From Oscillospiraceae bacterium HV4-5-C5C (GTDB taxonomy: Bacteria > Bacillota > Clostridia > Saccharofermentanales > Fastidiosipilaceae), in NCBI GenBank assembly GCA_012034405.1, contig JAAVLZ010000002.1:1-64000 (forward strand): DNA of 64,000 nucleotides, given 5' to 3'. The notes beneath the pieces are model-generated. The model saw only the letters and a program-made list of their open reading frames with translations. It made no database searches and had not been told where the DNA came from. Of the stretch, positions 9,047-17,827 are shown piece by piece. Each line of letters starts with the position of its first letter. Within the stretch, counting starts at the first letter, position 1. Made by a program: the position numbers and the translations under genes.

Positions 9047-9277
9047 GTCTATACAGAAGCTGGCACCAGAGCTTTTTGGGGGTATCAGTCAGCGATATTT
9101 ACTTATGCTTGGGATGGTTCGCATCCGTTCAGGGAGATTTGCCTGGTTGTGACCTTGGTTGGCCTCCAACACCGGGATGGTAGTATGACGTATTATTTTA
9201 GCGAACCGGTGGCGGGCAATGGAGCTGAAGGCTCGGCAGCGTTGCTGCTGGCTTATACGGCATTGCTCAGACGATGA
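9047..9277 (+). pseudogene. Possible 3' remnant of an unidentified gene
   Basis: Open frame of 76 codons with no usable start. Composition is protein-like (hydrophobic CLVVTLVGL, then SMTYYFSEPV and GSAALLLAYTALLRR), but I do not recognise the family. The only internal ATG would leave 27 residues without a ribosome binding site. The call rests on codon and residue texture only. Confidence 0.25.
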
Positions 9278-9357
9278 TAAGCTGCTCTGCCTTTTGAATA
9301 TCAATAAAGCCTGCAACACGGTAACAAATAACGCGGAAAAATGTAAATGATTGAGCT

Positions 9358-9376
9358 AAATTAACTATATTAAATT
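9358..9376. promoter_or_regulatory. AT-rich inverted repeat upstream of gpx, possible OhrR operator
   Basis: AAATTAACTATATTAAATT lies 22 bases before the gpx start and is an imperfect palindrome (AATTAA/TTAAATT around CTATA). OhrR-type repressors bind AT-rich palindromes at the promoter they control, and an ohrR-like gene follows gpx, so autoregulation through this site is plausible. There is no experimental or consensus match beyond AT-richness and symmetry. Confidence 0.3.
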
Positions 9377-9398
9377 ATTACCATTCAGGAGGCGAGAT

Positions 9399-9941
9399 AT
9401 GAGCATCTATGATTACTCTGTGACGGCTGCAAACGGGCAACCCCTGTCCTTAGGCGATTTCAAAGGTAAAGTTATGATCATTGTCAATACGGCCACCGGT
9501 TGCGGCTTTACTCCCCAATATAAAGATCTGGAAGCTATATATGAAACCTATCATGACCGTGGACTGGAGATTCTTGATATCCCCTGTAATCAGTTTGCGG
9601 GTCAGACGCCTGGCACGGACCAAGAAATCCATGAATTCTGTACGCTCCACTATCATACGCAATTTCCGCAAATGACCAAATCAGAGGTTAATGGCGCTGA
9701 TGCCCTGCCGCTTTATACTTATCTTAAATCGCAGCAGGGATTTAAAGGGTTTGGCAAGGGCCCCAAGGCCTTGATGATGAGCGTCATGTGTAAGAAAAAC
9801 GATAAGGCGTATAAGCATAATCCCGATATCAAATGGAACTTCACTAAGTTTGTCGTTGACCGTAATGGCCAGGTGGTGGCGCGGTTTGAACCGACTGCGG
9901 ATATGGCTGAAGTAGAGACCTGCGTCGCAGCATTAATCTGA
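9399..9941 (+). CDS. Glutathione peroxidase family thiol peroxidase (Cys type)
   Basis: GPx-family enzyme reducing hydroperoxides in the cytoplasm, 180 residues, the standard length. The peroxidatic site is NTATGCGFTPQY, with Cys in place of selenocysteine (residue 35). The other tetrad members are Gln in CNQFAGQ (residue 68 region) and Trp-Asn in IKWNFTKF near residues 148-153. Bacterial Cys-type GPx usually uses thioredoxin rather than glutathione, and a second Cys (CTLHYH, about residue 88) sits where the resolving Cys is expected. Start has a strong CAGGAGGCGAG. It is followed after 15 bp by an OhrR-type regulator, which suggests peroxide-responsive expression. Confidence 0.95.
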   Translation: MSIYDYSVTAANGQPLSLGDFKGKVMIIVNTATGCGFTPQYKDLEAIYETYHDRGLEILDIPCNQFAGQTPGTDQEIHEFCTLHYHTQFPQMTKSEVNGADALPLYTYLKSQQGFKGFGKGPKALMMSVMCKKNDKAYKHNPDIKWNFTKFVVDRNGQVVARFEPTADMAEVETCVAALI

Positions 9942-9956
9942 CGGGAGGAGGCAGAC

Positions 9957-10451
9957 ATGCCAGACTATTCCGGTGCGCCCCCCGCGGCTCCCAGACAGCC
10001 ATCTGATCCAGATACTCAATTGGCCGATCCGGTTTACGCGGCTCTGAGGCTGGACCATCAGCTATGCTTCCCCTTATATGCCGCTTCACGTAAAGTGATT
10101 GCCCTATACCAGCCGTTCCTGCAGCCACTGGGCCTGACCTATACCCAGTATATTGTCTTGCTGGCTCTGTGGGAACAAGATCAGGTCCTGATCAAACAAT
10201 TGGGGGATCGGTTGCACCTGGATAACGGTACGCTGACTCCAGTCCTGAAACGGCTGGCGGAGAAAGGTCTGCTGCGCCGGCAGCGACTGGCGGAGGATGA
10301 GCGGATGGTGAGCATCTGCCTGACACAGCAGGGGAGAGCACTCAAGGAAGCTGTTAAAGATCTGCCTCAAAAGATTGAAGCCTGTATTCAGCTGAATTCT
10401 GCGGATGCGGCCGTGTTGTACCAGCTCTTATATAGGATTTTGGACAGTTGA
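9957..10451 (+). CDS. OhrR-type MarR family peroxide-sensing repressor
   Basis: MarR-family DNA-binding protein, 164 residues with a 25-residue Pro/Asp-rich N-terminal extension. The core follows the OhrR pattern closely: LDHQLCFPLYAASRKV with the single reactive Cys (residue 37), LTYTQYIVLLALWE, the winged helix with LDNGTLTPVLKRLAEKGLL, and the wing DERMVSICLT. In one-Cys OhrR proteins, oxidation of this Cys by organic hydroperoxide releases DNA. Here it pairs with a GPx instead of the usual ohr gene, 15 bp downstream in the same direction. Start supported by GGGAGGAGG. Call is firm; the target is inferred. Confidence 0.9.
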   Translation: MPDYSGAPPAAPRQPSDPDTQLADPVYAALRLDHQLCFPLYAASRKVIALYQPFLQPLGLTYTQYIVLLALWEQDQVLIKQLGDRLHLDNGTLTPVLKRLAEKGLLRRQRLAEDERMVSICLTQQGRALKEAVKDLPQKIEACIQLNSADAAVLYQLLYRILDS

Positions 10452-10468
10452 TGGCAGGAGGAACAGAC

Positions 10469-11581
10469 ATGAAGCAGATGACACGTAGTCAGATCATTGT
10501 TCGTACGGGCGTGGTCGGTATTTTAGCCAATGTTTTACTGGCAGTTTTTAAGGTCGCGGTGGGCTGGCTGTCGCATTCAGTTGCTATTCTGCTGGACGCA
10601 ATCAATAACCTCAGCGACGCGCTGTCTTCTGTCATAACCATTGTAGGTGCCAGATTATCTGAAAAACCAGCCGACAAGGAGCATCCTTTAGGTTATGGGC
10701 GGGTGGAGTATCTGAGCGCCATGCTGATTGCAGGTTTGGTTCTGTTTGCCGGCGCCTCATCTTTAGTAGAATCCGTTAAGAAGATTATCACTCCCAATCA
10801 GGTTAGCTATTCCTTGCCCATGCTGATTGTTGTGGCCGTTGCTATTGCCGGCAAGCTGCTGTTGGGTGCCTATACTAAAAGTAAAGGAAAACTGACTCAG
10901 TCCGGTGCATTGATTGACTCCGGCTCAGATGCTTTATTTGATGCGGTCGTTACGGGAGCAACGTTACTCAGCGCGGTGGCAACCTTAATCTGGCAGATTA
11001 ATCTGGATGGCTGGCTAGGTGTGGTTATCTCCCTGGTTATCCTCAAAGCCGGTTTAGGTATGCTGTCAGACACCCTCAATGATTTATTAGGTAAGCGGGT
11101 TTCTCCCCAACTGGCTGAAAAGATTAAAGCCTCCGTCTGCGCGGTACCCGGGGTACTAGGCGCTTACGACCTGTTTTTGGACAGCTATGGTCCGCAAAAG
11201 CAAGCCGGATCCGTACATATTGCGCTGAGCAACCGCCTGAGCGCGGATGAGGTTTCCCGGCTGGCACGTCGGGTGAGCGCGACGATATACCAAGAGTATG
11301 GGATTGTGCTGACCTGTGGCATCTATGCGGTAGAAACCAAAAATAAAGCAGTGATGGCGCTGCGGGATGAAATCACCGCTGTTGCCATGAAGTACAAGGG
11401 CGTTTTGCAGGTGCACGGTTTGTATATTGACGAGCCCAGTAAGCTTATCTCCTTTGATGTGGTCCGTGATTTCAGTGTCAAGGATGTAGATGGTCTGATC
11501 AGCAATATCACAGCTGAACTGACCCGTCTGCATCCTGAATATCATTATCATATTCAACCGGATCTAGACTTAAGTGATTGA
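10469..11581 (+). CDS. Cation diffusion facilitator metal exporter
   Basis: CDF-family divalent metal/proton antiporter of the cytoplasmic membrane, 370 residues. It has six membrane segments; metal site A is carried by SHSVAILLDAINNLSDALSS (DxxxNxxD type) in TM2 and SGALIDSGSDALFDAVVT in TM5. The DxxxD arrangement with Asn rather than His is typical of Mn/Fe/Zn-type members rather than ZitB-like zinc exporters. A cytoplasmic C-terminal domain follows TM6. I chose ATG 10469 because AGGAGG lies seven bases upstream; the frame is open from 10448. The gap to ohrR is 17 bp, so it may be part of the gpx-ohrR unit, which would tie metal (for example iron or manganese) export to peroxide stress. Confidence 0.92.
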   Translation: MKQMTRSQIIVRTGVVGILANVLLAVFKVAVGWLSHSVAILLDAINNLSDALSSVITIVGARLSEKPADKEHPLGYGRVEYLSAMLIAGLVLFAGASSLVESVKKIITPNQVSYSLPMLIVVAVAIAGKLLLGAYTKSKGKLTQSGALIDSGSDALFDAVVTGATLLSAVATLIWQINLDGWLGVVISLVILKAGLGMLSDTLNDLLGKRVSPQLAEKIKASVCAVPGVLGAYDLFLDSYGPQKQAGSVHIALSNRLSADEVSRLARRVSATIYQEYGIVLTCGIYAVETKNKAVMALRDEITAVAMKYKGVLQVHGLYIDEPSKLISFDVVRDFSVKDVDGLISNITAELTRLHPEYHYHIQPDLDLSD

Positions 11582-12365
11582 ACGGCTGCGGCTCTGGGCA
11601 ACGCTTGAGCCGGCTCCCGTGCTTCAGCTATGAACATCACGATACCAGCGCAACATAGAAGCATTTGTCTGAAACTGATGCATTCATTATAGCCAAACAT
11701 AGATATACCAGATAGGACATATACCTTAACCGGTTTGCTTCAGCTGTTCTATTTCCTGAAATCAACTGCTATGCAGCCGCAAAAGCCGATGAAGCCAGAC
11801 AGGTTGTGATTCACTCTATGATGATTTGCGCATTTCTCCAACGATTCTGGCAGTCGATGCTATCCGTGGCCGGCTTCTCCATTAATGGCATGGATTAGGG
11901 GAGGTATTCCCGGACATATTCAATTGCGGCCGGAGGACTGGGGAGGTCAGTGAGAATTCGCCGCGTATACCGGAGCACCGCGCCACGTTGTGGTATGCAC
12001 TGACTGGGACTATCTGTCCGCAGTCCGACTACAGTAGCGTAGCAATGTGCTTAAGGATATTTTGTCCGCAGTCTTTTAATAAAACCTGCAGGGTGGGATT
12101 ACACCTGGAAGGTTCGTAAGATGGTGTGTCCGCTGCTGCCGCCTGATCAGGTACTGTTAGAGGAGGCGGATTACCGGCAGGTCAGAACCTGAAGCCAAGA
12201 CTGAAACGATAAGCCAGAACTAAGCTACGGATGCTATAAATGATGCAGTCCCGGAGCGGTCAGATGGGTTGTCGTTGTTAATAACTGCGCAGTCAGCGTC
12301 AGCCTGAGCCGGAACTGAATCAAAAGGATGCTGCTGGCCCAGCTGCAGAGGACTGATACATAAAA
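11582..12365. other. Long gap with decayed coding remnants
   Basis: 784 bp with no intact gene. A GAGCCGGCTC palindrome lies just after the CDF stop without a T-run. The frame 12055-12192 (45 codons, stop to stop) is protein-like (WDYTWKVRKMVCPLLPPDQ and LLEEADYRQVRT) but has only an internal ATG. An 11-bp direct repeat TGTCCGCAGTC occurs near 12015 and 12063. The best reading is an eroded gene. Confidence 0.4.
12055..12192 (+). pseudogene. Possible remnant of an unidentified gene
   Basis: Open frame of 45 codons ending in TGA, with no start codon near its beginning. The residues WDYTWKVRKMVCPLLPPD and QVLLEEADYRQ look like folded protein, but I cannot name a family. Listed because it is one of several such scraps in the first 18 kb. 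Confidence 0.22.
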
Positions 12366-13538
12366 ATGATGAATATAGCCCAGCCACCCTCATACCTGAT
12401 TCTGATTCCTTCGTTTGAGCCGGATCAGAACCTGACGGCATATGTGCATAGCCTGTTGTGTCAGCCTATGACTGAGGTTATTGTAGTGGATGATGGATCC
12501 GGAGCCAGATACGCGGATATATTTATGCAGTTAAGGAAAATGGGTGTTGTCGTACTAAGCCATCCTTGTAATCTGGGTAAAGGGCAGGCGCTGAAGACCG
12601 GTTATCGCTATATAAAAGAGCAGCTACGTGACTATGCTTGTATTGTGACAGCTGATTCAGATGGACAACACGCGGTCAGTGATGTCATGCGTCTGGCTCA
12701 TCAGTCGGAAGACAAACCGAATGCGCTGATATTGGGAACCCGGGATTTCAGGAAAGCTGGCGTACCGCGCAAGTCCCGATGGGGCAACCACTTATCTTCC
12801 GCTGGCTTTGCCCTGCTTTATGGTAAATGGCTGTCGGATACCCAGACTGGTTTGAGAGCCTTCGGCCCATTATTATTAGACCTGATGATAAAAGTTAACG
12901 GCAACCGTTTTGAGTATGAAATGCAGGTTCTGATTACCTGTACACAACTGGGTGTACCCCTTGTATGCATACCTATTCAAACCATCTATACCAATGCTAA
13001 TCAGGGCTCCCATTATCACCCATGGAAAGACAGCATCAGGATTCTGCGTGTCCTGGGATTGAATTTTCTCAAATTTTCTGCGTCATCCGCTATTAGTGCA
13101 GTTGTAGATCTTACCACTGCCTGGCTGTTTCTTGATTTACTGTATCCATTTATGATCGGACATGAATACAGCAGAATTCTACTGGCCACAGTGGGTGCAA
13201 GGTTTGTATCCCTGCTGACAAATTATCTGTTAAACCGTCGGTTAGTGTTCAAGCCAGCTGGAACCGTCAGTCCATTCATGAATCATATCAGTTCAGAGAA
13301 TAGCAGCCAGTCCGACAGTGCCCACAGCTCGCGACAAACGGATGACCACAGCCTTACGCGTTACCTCATACTCAGCTTGTTGTTGATTATACTATCTAGC
13401 GGGGGTGTTTACCTGCTACATAATTATTTTGATCTGAATGAAAAACTAGGTAAAATTGTCTGCGACGTCGCGCTTTTTTTCTTGAGCTATCAGTTACAGA
13501 TAAAATGGGTATTTCGTAGCGGAGGCGGCAGAAGCTGA
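12366..13538 (+). CDS. GT2 glycosyltransferase fused to a GtrA-like membrane domain
   Basis: A 390-residue fusion. Residues 1-230 form a GT-A glycosyltransferase of the dolichyl-phosphate mannose synthase type: LILIPSFEPDQNL, VIVVDDGSG, LGKGQALKTGYRY, the DxD site TADSDGQH and the QTGLRAF motif. Residues 235-388 form a GtrA-like domain with four hydrophobic segments (FLKFSASSAISAVVDL, then LLTNYLLNRRLVF typical of GtrA), interrupted by a Ser/His-rich insert around residues 305-335. Such fusions transfer a sugar to a polyprenyl phosphate and are thought to help flip it for cell-wall or teichoic acid glycosylation. ATG 12366 or 12369 could start it; no strong ribosome binding site is near. A single-gene unit. 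Confidence 0.88.
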   Translation: MMNIAQPPSYLILIPSFEPDQNLTAYVHSLLCQPMTEVIVVDDGSGARYADIFMQLRKMGVVVLSHPCNLGKGQALKTGYRYIKEQLRDYACIVTADSDGQHAVSDVMRLAHQSEDKPNALILGTRDFRKAGVPRKSRWGNHLSSAGFALLYGKWLSDTQTGLRAFGPLLLDLMIKVNGNRFEYEMQVLITCTQLGVPLVCIPIQTIYTNANQGSHYHPWKDSIRILRVLGLNFLKFSASSAISAVVDLTTAWLFLDLLYPFMIGHEYSRILLATVGARFVSLLTNYLLNRRLVFKPAGTVSPFMNHISSENSSQSDSAHSSRQTDDHSLTRYLILSLLLIILSSGGVYLLHNYFDLNEKLGKIVCDVALFFLSYQLQIKWVFRSGGGRS

Positions 13539-13640
13539 CTGCAAGATCAAGCGATATCTGTGTTTACAGACTGTATGTCTTTTTGGAAAGGCTCAGGGTA
13601 TACTCTATATGATAAATTACAGATGAGCAGGGAGCCGCAG

Positions 13641-14180
13641 ATGTCTATCAGCAATGTACGGAGTTATCTGAAACAATATGGTTTGGACCAGAGAATCAGG
13701 GAGTTCAGCGTATCCAGCGCCACCGTGCAATTGGCGGCAGAGGCACTTGGTTGTGACCCGGACCGGATTGCCAAATCCCTGACGTTTATGGTTAATGAAC
13801 AGCCGACCATGGTGGTGATGTCTGGCAAGACCAGGGTGAATAACGCCAGGTTCAGAGCTGCTTTTGATACAAAAGCCAAGATGTTGAGTCCGTGGCAGGT
13901 TGAGACCTTAGTTGGTCATGCTGTGGGTGGCGTTTGTCCCTTTGCGCTGAAACCTGGCGTTCGAGTCTATCTCGATCAATCGCTGCGTCAGTATGCTACG
14001 GTTTTTCCCGCCTGTGGTAGCAGTAACAGCGCCATTGAACTGAGTATCTCAGAGCTCGAATGTTGCTCTGGCTATATATCTTGGGTAGACGTGGGACAGG
14101 TGTCTGAAGCGGCGGAAAAACAGCCTGTGCCCCCGGCTCCTGCCACAGCGGATGCAACACTCAAATCTGCCATAAAATAA
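13641..14180 (+). CDS. YbaK/EbsC family aminoacyl-tRNA deacylase-like protein
   Basis: YbaK/INS-domain protein, 179 residues. Members hydrolyse mischarged tRNA (YbaK: Cys-tRNAPro) or related aminoacyl-tRNAs in the cytoplasm. Recognisable elements are RIAKSLTFMV, MVVMSGKTRVNNARFRAAF and the signature VGHAVGGVCPFALK with VYLDQSL and ATVFPACGSSNSAIELS downstream. The last 25 residues are a Pro/Ala-rich tail outside the domain. ATG 13641 is chosen for its AGGGAG; the frame is open upstream to 13560. It lies 17 bp before the AIM24 gene and is probably co-transcribed with it. Confidence 0.88.
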   Translation: MSISNVRSYLKQYGLDQRIREFSVSSATVQLAAEALGCDPDRIAKSLTFMVNEQPTMVVMSGKTRVNNARFRAAFDTKAKMLSPWQVETLVGHAVGGVCPFALKPGVRVYLDQSLRQYATVFPACGSSNSAIELSISELECCSGYISWVDVGQVSEAAEKQPVPPAPATADATLKSAIK

Positions 14181-14197
14181 ATAAGCGAGGGATCTAT

Positions 14198-15031
14198 ATG
14201 CAGATAGCCAATCTTGAAAACCTTAATCGTCGGTTTACGGCACAAGCTGGCCCGTTCAGAGTATTGGAATACCAGAGTGATCTGAGTAATTCTCCGCAGA
14301 CCGCCCAGATGGCATATTTTATGGCCCAAATGGGTGTACACCGCCGGCAGTTAGTGATAGATCTCAACCACACGGCCGTGGTGATTCAGGCTGGCGCCAT
14401 GCAGTGGATGAGTGGTCAGGTTAAGGTCGGCACAGGTATTAAAGGTGTCGGCGACTTGTTGGGCAAAGCGATTCGCGGAGCCGTGACCAAGGAGGCTGCG
14501 GTTAAACCAGAATATCAGGGCCAGGGACTGCTGGTGCTGGAGCCTACTTATAAATACATTATCCTGGAGGACCTGGCCAGCTGGGGGCCGGCTGGCGTGA
14601 CCCTGGAGGATGGCATGTTTTACGCGTGTGAAGCCGGTGTCAAGCAACGCCTGACGGCTCGGAAAACCTTGTCTTCGGCCGCCTTTGGGGGTGAAGGCCT
14701 GTTTAATCTCTCCCTGGTTGGATCCGGTGTTGCGGCGCTGGAGAGCAATGTCCCCCGTGACGAACTGATTGAAGTAACCCTGCATAACGATGAATTGAAA
14801 ATAGATGGTAATCTTGCCCTGTGCTGGTCCACCAATCTTGAGTTCACGGTTGAACGCAGTACCAGGTCTCTGATTGGTTCAGCCATGAGCGGTGAGGGCC
14901 TGGTGAATGTATATCGCGGCAGCGGGAAAGTCCTGATCAGTCCGGTTACCCCGACTTCCTCCCTGTGGTCAGCAACGAACTCTGAAGCGGCAAAGGCCGC
15001 GGCTAAAAACAGCAATACGTTGGGGCATTAA
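14198..15031 (+). CDS. AIM24 family protein
   Basis: AIM24 (formerly DUF124, TIGR00266-like) protein, 277 residues. The family forms a compact beta-rich fold, and its bacterial role is unknown. Typical elements are VVIQAGAMQWMSGQVKV near residues 62-78, a repeated SxxxGEGLFNLSLVGSG and GEGLVNVYRGSGKVLISP pair, and a central acidic LEDGMFYACE. The last 20 residues are an Ala/Asn-rich tail. RBS GCGAGGG precedes ATG 14198. It follows ybaK by 17 bp and is followed 70 bp later by the GH32 gene with its own strong ribosome binding site. Confidence 0.87.
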   Translation: MQIANLENLNRRFTAQAGPFRVLEYQSDLSNSPQTAQMAYFMAQMGVHRRQLVIDLNHTAVVIQAGAMQWMSGQVKVGTGIKGVGDLLGKAIRGAVTKEAAVKPEYQGQGLLVLEPTYKYIILEDLASWGPAGVTLEDGMFYACEAGVKQRLTARKTLSSAAFGGEGLFNLSLVGSGVAALESNVPRDELIEVTLHNDELKIDGNLALCWSTNLEFTVERSTRSLIGSAMSGEGLVNVYRGSGKVLISPVTPTSSLWSATNSEAAKAAAKNSNTLGH

Positions 15032-15100
15032 GGCCTGAGCCGGCGTGCAGGTTTGCCCTGCTGCAAATTATAAGGGGTTACTGATAATAGGAGGAAGCAG

Positions 15101-16495
15101 ATGATTATGCCGCCAGAGCGCTCGTTTCGCCCCCTGATCCATTTCACACCGCCACAAAACTGGAGCAATGATCCTAATGGCCTTTTTTATGACCAGGGTC
15201 AGTGGCACCTGTATTACCAGCATTATCCGGAAGCACCGGTTTGGGGCCCCATGCACTGGGGACACGCCGTTAGCCGTGACCTGCTGCATTGGCAGCCGCT
15301 GCCAATTGCTCTTTACCCGGATGAATTGGGCTACGTCTTTTCTGGCAGCGCCATATTGGACCCGGAAAACCGCAGTGGCTTTGCCAGCGCCGCAATTTCA
15401 CCCACGGCAGCAGACCAGGTGCCGCTGGTTGCTATGTATACGAGTCACCATGCCGTTACGCATCTGGAACAACAGAGTCTGGCTTACAGTTTGGACGGGG
15501 GACGGCACTTTGAAAAATACTATGATAATCCTGTAATTGAGAATCCCGGCCTGCATGATTTCCGTGATCCCAAGGTATTCTGGTACCAGCCTGACCGCTG
15601 TTTTGTAATGGTATTGGCTGCTAGTGACCGGGCTTATTTTTACCGCTCGGCTGATTTGAAACACTGGGATAAAAGCGGGGAATTTGGCCCTGGCTTTAAT
15701 CAGGTCTCCGCCATCTGGGAGTGTACCGATCTGTTTCAGTTGACAGCAGTCGATGGGCAGGAAAAATGGGTGCTGGTGGTCAGCATGGCCCGATCGGAGA
15801 CCTCACCTGTTGCCCGGGCCCAGTATTTTGTGGGTGAGTTTGATGGGCGAACCTTTAGCTGTAATCAGGTGGAGACCCAGCCGCTGTGGCTCGACTTTGG
15901 CTATGATAACTACGCTGGTGTGACCTTTAATCACTATCAGCCGCCTGTTTTTATGGGGTGGGCGGTCAATCCTGAATATGCCAATCAAGTCCCGACCGGC
16001 GACTATGCGGGTATGATGACACTGGCCCGCCGGCTGGGGCTGCTGAAAACCGCTCAGGGCTACCGCCTGAGTCAGCAGCCGATCGGCTTGGAAGCTCTGA
16101 GAGCCTGCGCCTTTGCTGCCAGTCCGGATCAGTGCCTGCTGGGAGAGAGCTTTGGCCTGCAGATAAAGGGTCGCCAGGGTATGGTGATCTTGAGCAATCG
16201 TCATGGTCAGCATCTCAGCCTGACGATCACCCCTGAATGGATAGAGGTGGATCGTTCCAGGGCGGGAGCAAACGCGTTTTCAAGTGAGTTTGCCAGCCCT
16301 CGCTTGAGGGTGGCGCGTTTCCAGCGGCTGCCAGAATGTCAGTCGGATCTGGAATTGATTTTTGATGTCAGTCTGTTGGAGGTATTTGCCGATCAGGGTC
16401 TGGCGGCAGGTACTATGGTGATGTATCCGGACAGTCCATTTGACCGCTTGCGCTTAAGTGGAGAGCTGAGTGGCAATTTATACCAGCTGCGCTGA
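15101..16495 (+). CDS. GH32 fructan beta-fructosidase / sucrose hydrolase
   Basis: Glycoside hydrolase family 32, 464 residues, a five-bladed propeller plus a C-terminal beta-sandwich. The nucleophile lies in WSNDPNGLFYDQGQWHLYYQ (Asp near residue 25), the transition-state Asp in DFRDPKVFW, and the acid/base Glu in WECTDLFQL. The GPMHWGHAVS and SGSAILD blocks fit the levanase/exo-inulinase side of the family rather than a phosphosucrase. There is no signal peptide, so it acts on imported sucrose or fructo-oligosaccharides. No PTS or fructokinase is adjacent. The start has a perfect AGGAGG at 7 bases. Confidence 0.93.
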   Translation: MIMPPERSFRPLIHFTPPQNWSNDPNGLFYDQGQWHLYYQHYPEAPVWGPMHWGHAVSRDLLHWQPLPIALYPDELGYVFSGSAILDPENRSGFASAAISPTAADQVPLVAMYTSHHAVTHLEQQSLAYSLDGGRHFEKYYDNPVIENPGLHDFRDPKVFWYQPDRCFVMVLAASDRAYFYRSADLKHWDKSGEFGPGFNQVSAIWECTDLFQLTAVDGQEKWVLVVSMARSETSPVARAQYFVGEFDGRTFSCNQVETQPLWLDFGYDNYAGVTFNHYQPPVFMGWAVNPEYANQVPTGDYAGMMTLARRLGLLKTAQGYRLSQQPIGLEALRACAFAASPDQCLLGESFGLQIKGRQGMVILSNRHGQHLSLTITPEWIEVDRSRAGANAFSSEFASPRLRVARFQRLPECQSDLELIFDVSLLEVFADQGLAAGTMVMYPDSPFDRLRLSGELSGNLYQLR

Positions 16496-16557
16496 TGGCC
16501 TGTCCACGGTCGGCTTGATAGTATATGGAACTGGAACAGTTGGCGGGAGGTAGTGAG

Positions 16558-16845
16558 ATGGACTTTCAATACCAGGAAGGCAGGATTTTTGCGCTGGATC
16601 AGGCTGGTCAGCTGCTGGCAGAGGTGACTTTTCCGGCTCGGGATGGCATAGCAACCATTGATCATACTTATGTGTCAGAAACGCTGAGAGGTCAGGGAGT
16701 GGCTGGCCGGCTGGTTCAGGCCGCGGTGGATCAGATCAGACAGCGTGGACTGAGACCGGCCGCTACCTGCTCATATGCGCAACTCTGGCTTAAGCGGCAT
16801 CCTGAGTATACAGACAGATCCGGCTCGGATCAGGATGATGCTTGA
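16558..16845 (+). CDS. YidJ-like small GNAT-fold acetyltransferase
   Basis: A 95-residue protein of the short GNAT type (Gcn5-related, YjdJ/YidJ clan). It carries IDHTYVSETLRGQGVAGRLVQAAVDQIRQRG, in which the RGQGVAGRL loop binds acetyl-CoA, and a terminal CSYAQLWLKRHPEY motif seen in the family. ATG 16558 is chosen because GGGAGG lies seven bases upstream; ATG 16525 is in frame but not supported. It follows the GH32 stop by 62 bp and may be co-transcribed. Substrate unknown. Confidence 0.85.
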   Translation: MDFQYQEGRIFALDQAGQLLAEVTFPARDGIATIDHTYVSETLRGQGVAGRLVQAAVDQIRQRGLRPAATCSYAQLWLKRHPEYTDRSGSDQDDA

Positions 16846-17329
16846 ACGGATACCAGGTGGGCATATGATCTGCCAGAGCGCTACTGATCCTGGTTCCACA
16901 GCTGTTTTAACCCTAAGGTCTTTAATGCTTTGCCAGGTATGTATGCCCAGCTTCAGCCAAACAGCATAACGGATCATTCCTGTACGTAAAGCAATGTCAT
17001 GGGTTCAAAGCGTTTGTTTATTATTGTATGCTGCTCCGGGTAAGTTGGCGGCAGCCATGCAGCAGCCTGCGATGTCAATGCTGCTGTGAATGTTGTTCGC
17101 TTTGGGACTGGGCATATTGAGGCGTTGTTTTATGGGAGGACAGCCGGCTAAAGCTTGGTGTTGATATTCCTTGTCCTGTCTGCTCTGGTCTTTAACAGAG
17201 GATGCAATGCGTGAATGTACCGGTCGCTTTGGCTTGTTTTTCTCATCGTTCGATTTTGGACAGGGTGGCTGGACCCTGTGCGTGGTATGATGAACCGTGC
17301 ATGGAGCTGAATACCTGAGTGAGGTGATT
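16846..17329. other. Gene-free stretch with a possible promoter
   Basis: About 480 bp without a supportable gene; two short opposing frames near 16771-16977 have no family features. A TGGTATGAT at 17283-17291 is a good extended -10 (TGnTATGAT) for the gene starting at 17330, but no well-spaced -35 is seen (a TTGGAC at 17256 is 24 bases away). Confidence 0.35.
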
Positions 17330-17803
17330 ATGAAAGTACTTTTTAAGCAGCGGCTGTTTTCCTGGTTTGATACCTATGACATTTACCGCGAAGATGGCCA
17401 GACGCTGTTTACTGTCAGAGGTAAATTATCCTGGGGACATAAATTAGTGATCGAGGATGCATCCGGGCAATCATTAGGGATGGTAAAGCAAGTGATCCTG
17501 ACCTGGTTGCCTCGCTTTGACTTTTTTGTGGGTGATCAATTCGTTGGCGCGATAAAAAAGCAACTGACGCTGTTCAAGCCCAGCTACATTTTGGATTTTA
17601 ATGGCTGGCAGGTCAGCGGTAACTGGATGGAGTGGGATTATCAAATCGTATCCTCCAATGGGAGCCTGGTGGCCAGTGTCAGCAAAGCGTTATTTCACCT
17701 GACTGATCATTATGAGATTGATATTGTGAATCCCCAGGACGCCCTGCTCTGTCTGATGATCGTGCTGGCGATTGATGCAGAAAAATGCTCCCGCAATGAC
17801 TGA
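17330..17803 (+). CDS. LURP-one-related (DUF567) family protein
   Basis: A 157-residue protein of the LOR/Tubby-like C-terminal fold, widespread in Firmicutes, function unknown. The order of motifs fits: KQRLFSWFDTYDIYREDGQTLFTVRGKLSWGHKLVIED, then GMVKQVILTWLPRFDFFV, a WQVSGNWMEWDYQIV segment, and a final LLCLMIVLAIDAEKC helix, which in Tubby folds fills the barrel. ATG 17330 has GTGAGG upstream; the frame continues to a GTG at 17297. A monocistronic gene convergent with metF, with a 24-bp gap between stops. Confidence 0.85.
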   Translation: MKVLFKQRLFSWFDTYDIYREDGQTLFTVRGKLSWGHKLVIEDASGQSLGMVKQVILTWLPRFDFFVGDQFVGAIKKQLTLFKPSYILDFNGWQVSGNWMEWDYQIVSSNGSLVASVSKALFHLTDHYEIDIVNPQDALLCLMIVLAIDAEKCSRND

Positions 17804-17827
17804 CAAGGTCCGGATTGCTAATTCAAA

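Larger units (their letters stand above)
8779..9398. other. Long gap with a decayed coding remnant
   Basis: 620 bp between yccF and the peroxidase. It has an AT-rich first half with no gene. Between 9047 and 9277 a stop-to-stop plus-strand frame of 76 codons reads like real protein (segments YAWDGSHPFREICLVVTLVG and FSEPVAGNGAEGSAALLLA) but has no ATG, GTG or TTG near its beginning, so it looks like the 3' remnant of a lost gene. The opposite-strand 76-codon frame over the same DNA is much less protein-like. Confidence 0.4.

Noticed and set aside
16990-17010. tRNA T-loop-like GGTTCAAA
   Set aside because: No acceptor stem or anticodon arm can be built around it.
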